From assembly GCF_024713975.1 (NCBI RefSeq), contig NC_091098.1, positions 19,871,316 through 19,935,315 on the forward strand: a DNA stretch of 64,000 bases, written 5' to 3'. The notes below the pieces were generated by a model. The model did not search any database, was not told the DNA's origin, and was given only the letters and a program-made list of their open reading frames with translations. Source of the stretch: Paralichthys olivaceus (taxonomy: Eukaryota > Chordata > Actinopteri > Pleuronectiformes > Paralichthyidae). The position numbers were made by a program, and so were the translations under genes. Positions within the stretch are counted from its first letter, which is position 1, and each line of letters opens with the position of its first letter. Below, piece by piece: positions 63,628-64,000 of the stretch.

Positions 63628-64000
63628 CTAGCGTCCCTTCAGGAATCCATCCAGCATGTAGTCCCCCTTTTCTGTCAACCAGTATCCGGCCATAGCAGCC
63701 ACACCTCCAATGAAAATAGCTGTGAAAACCATATCGCCCTTAGCAGCGAGCGTAGCAAGGGCACAGATCACAACCCCAAAGAACATCTGCTGCAGTACAA
63801 GAACCTCGTCGTCTGTCATGTCATCAAACAGTCCCTTCTCTGGACCAGCTGAGGAGCACAAAAAGAAAGTTAGATCAGATCTGAGAGGCTGTCAGCGACA
63901 CACCATACTGTACGTTTCTGCATATTTACTGCTACTTACCAGGTGGCTTGTTCTCAACACAAATGCTGTCTCTTCTGATGAATCCATCAGCACAGTCACA
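63628..64000 (-). CDS. creld1: CRELD1, last two exons, partial at right edge
   Basis: Cysteine-rich with EGF-like domains protein 1, an endoplasmic-reticulum membrane protein linked to heart valve development. Exons on the minus strand: 63940-64000 (cut by the window end) and 63628-63848. The first reads CDCADGFIRRDSICVENKPP, the end of an EGF-like module. The second reads GLFDDMTDDEVLVLQQMFFG followed by two hydrophobic helices (VVICALATLAAKG and MVFTAIFIGGVAAMAGYWL) and the tail LDGFLKGR. The paired C-terminal helices and FLKGR-type ending are diagnostic of CRELD1 rather than the soluble CRELD2. The junction keeps phase and the stop is TAG. Confidence 0.93.

Noticed and set aside
1..64000. 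Search for CRISPR arrays, operons, phage or integrated virus genes
   Set aside because: Split genes with GT-AG introns throughout; the only arrays are microsatellites, and no viral or bacterial protein was recognised.

Overview
The window looks like nuclear DNA of a ray-finned (teleost-type) fish. Genes are split by short GT-AG introns, CA/GT, AT, GA and GATA microsatellites are abundant, and several short interspersed repeats have the look of common fish families. No bacterial, organellar or viral gene was recognised.

Layout, left to right. (1) 3072-39389, plus strand: 28 consecutive exons of a plexin, called plxnd1 (plexin D1). They run from a PSI domain through IPT repeats, a membrane helix and the split cytoplasmic GAP domain with its embedded Rho-binding domain to a natural stop. 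Every exon junction keeps frame, giving 1182 codons. The sema domain lies off the left edge. (2) 41695-45021, minus strand: a complete five-exon rhodopsin-type opsin of 352 codons, convergent with plxnd1. Because it keeps the four ancestral rhodopsin introns it is called exo-rhodopsin (exorh), the pineal paralogue of the intronless fish retinal rhodopsin. (3) 46312-57974, minus strand: recognisable exons of ift122 (intraflagellar transport 122, IFT-A complex) that appear to be decaying. I see an in-frame stop, two frameshifts, missing or damaged splice sites, missing exons and no trace of the 5' half; a Tc1/mariner-like element sits inside. The three last exons are intact. (4) 57975-60846: no conserved gene recognised, but one unexplained 191-codon plus-strand ORF with a strong start context and a hydrophobic tail (58730-59305). 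(5) 60847-61993, plus strand: a small three-exon coiled-coil gene of 107 codons whose name I do not recognise. (6) 63628-64000, minus strand: the last two exons of creld1, cut by the right edge.

The order plxnd1 > < exorh < ift122 matches the human PLXND1-RHO-IFT122 neighbourhood, so the left part is an ancestral vertebrate block. creld1 does not belong to that human block. The synteny break therefore falls close to where the 5' half of ift122 is missing, which suggests a rearrangement that truncated ift122 or left this copy to decay. An intact ift122 elsewhere in the genome is expected but cannot be seen here. All calls come from reading the sequence and from remembered family features; no database search was run.
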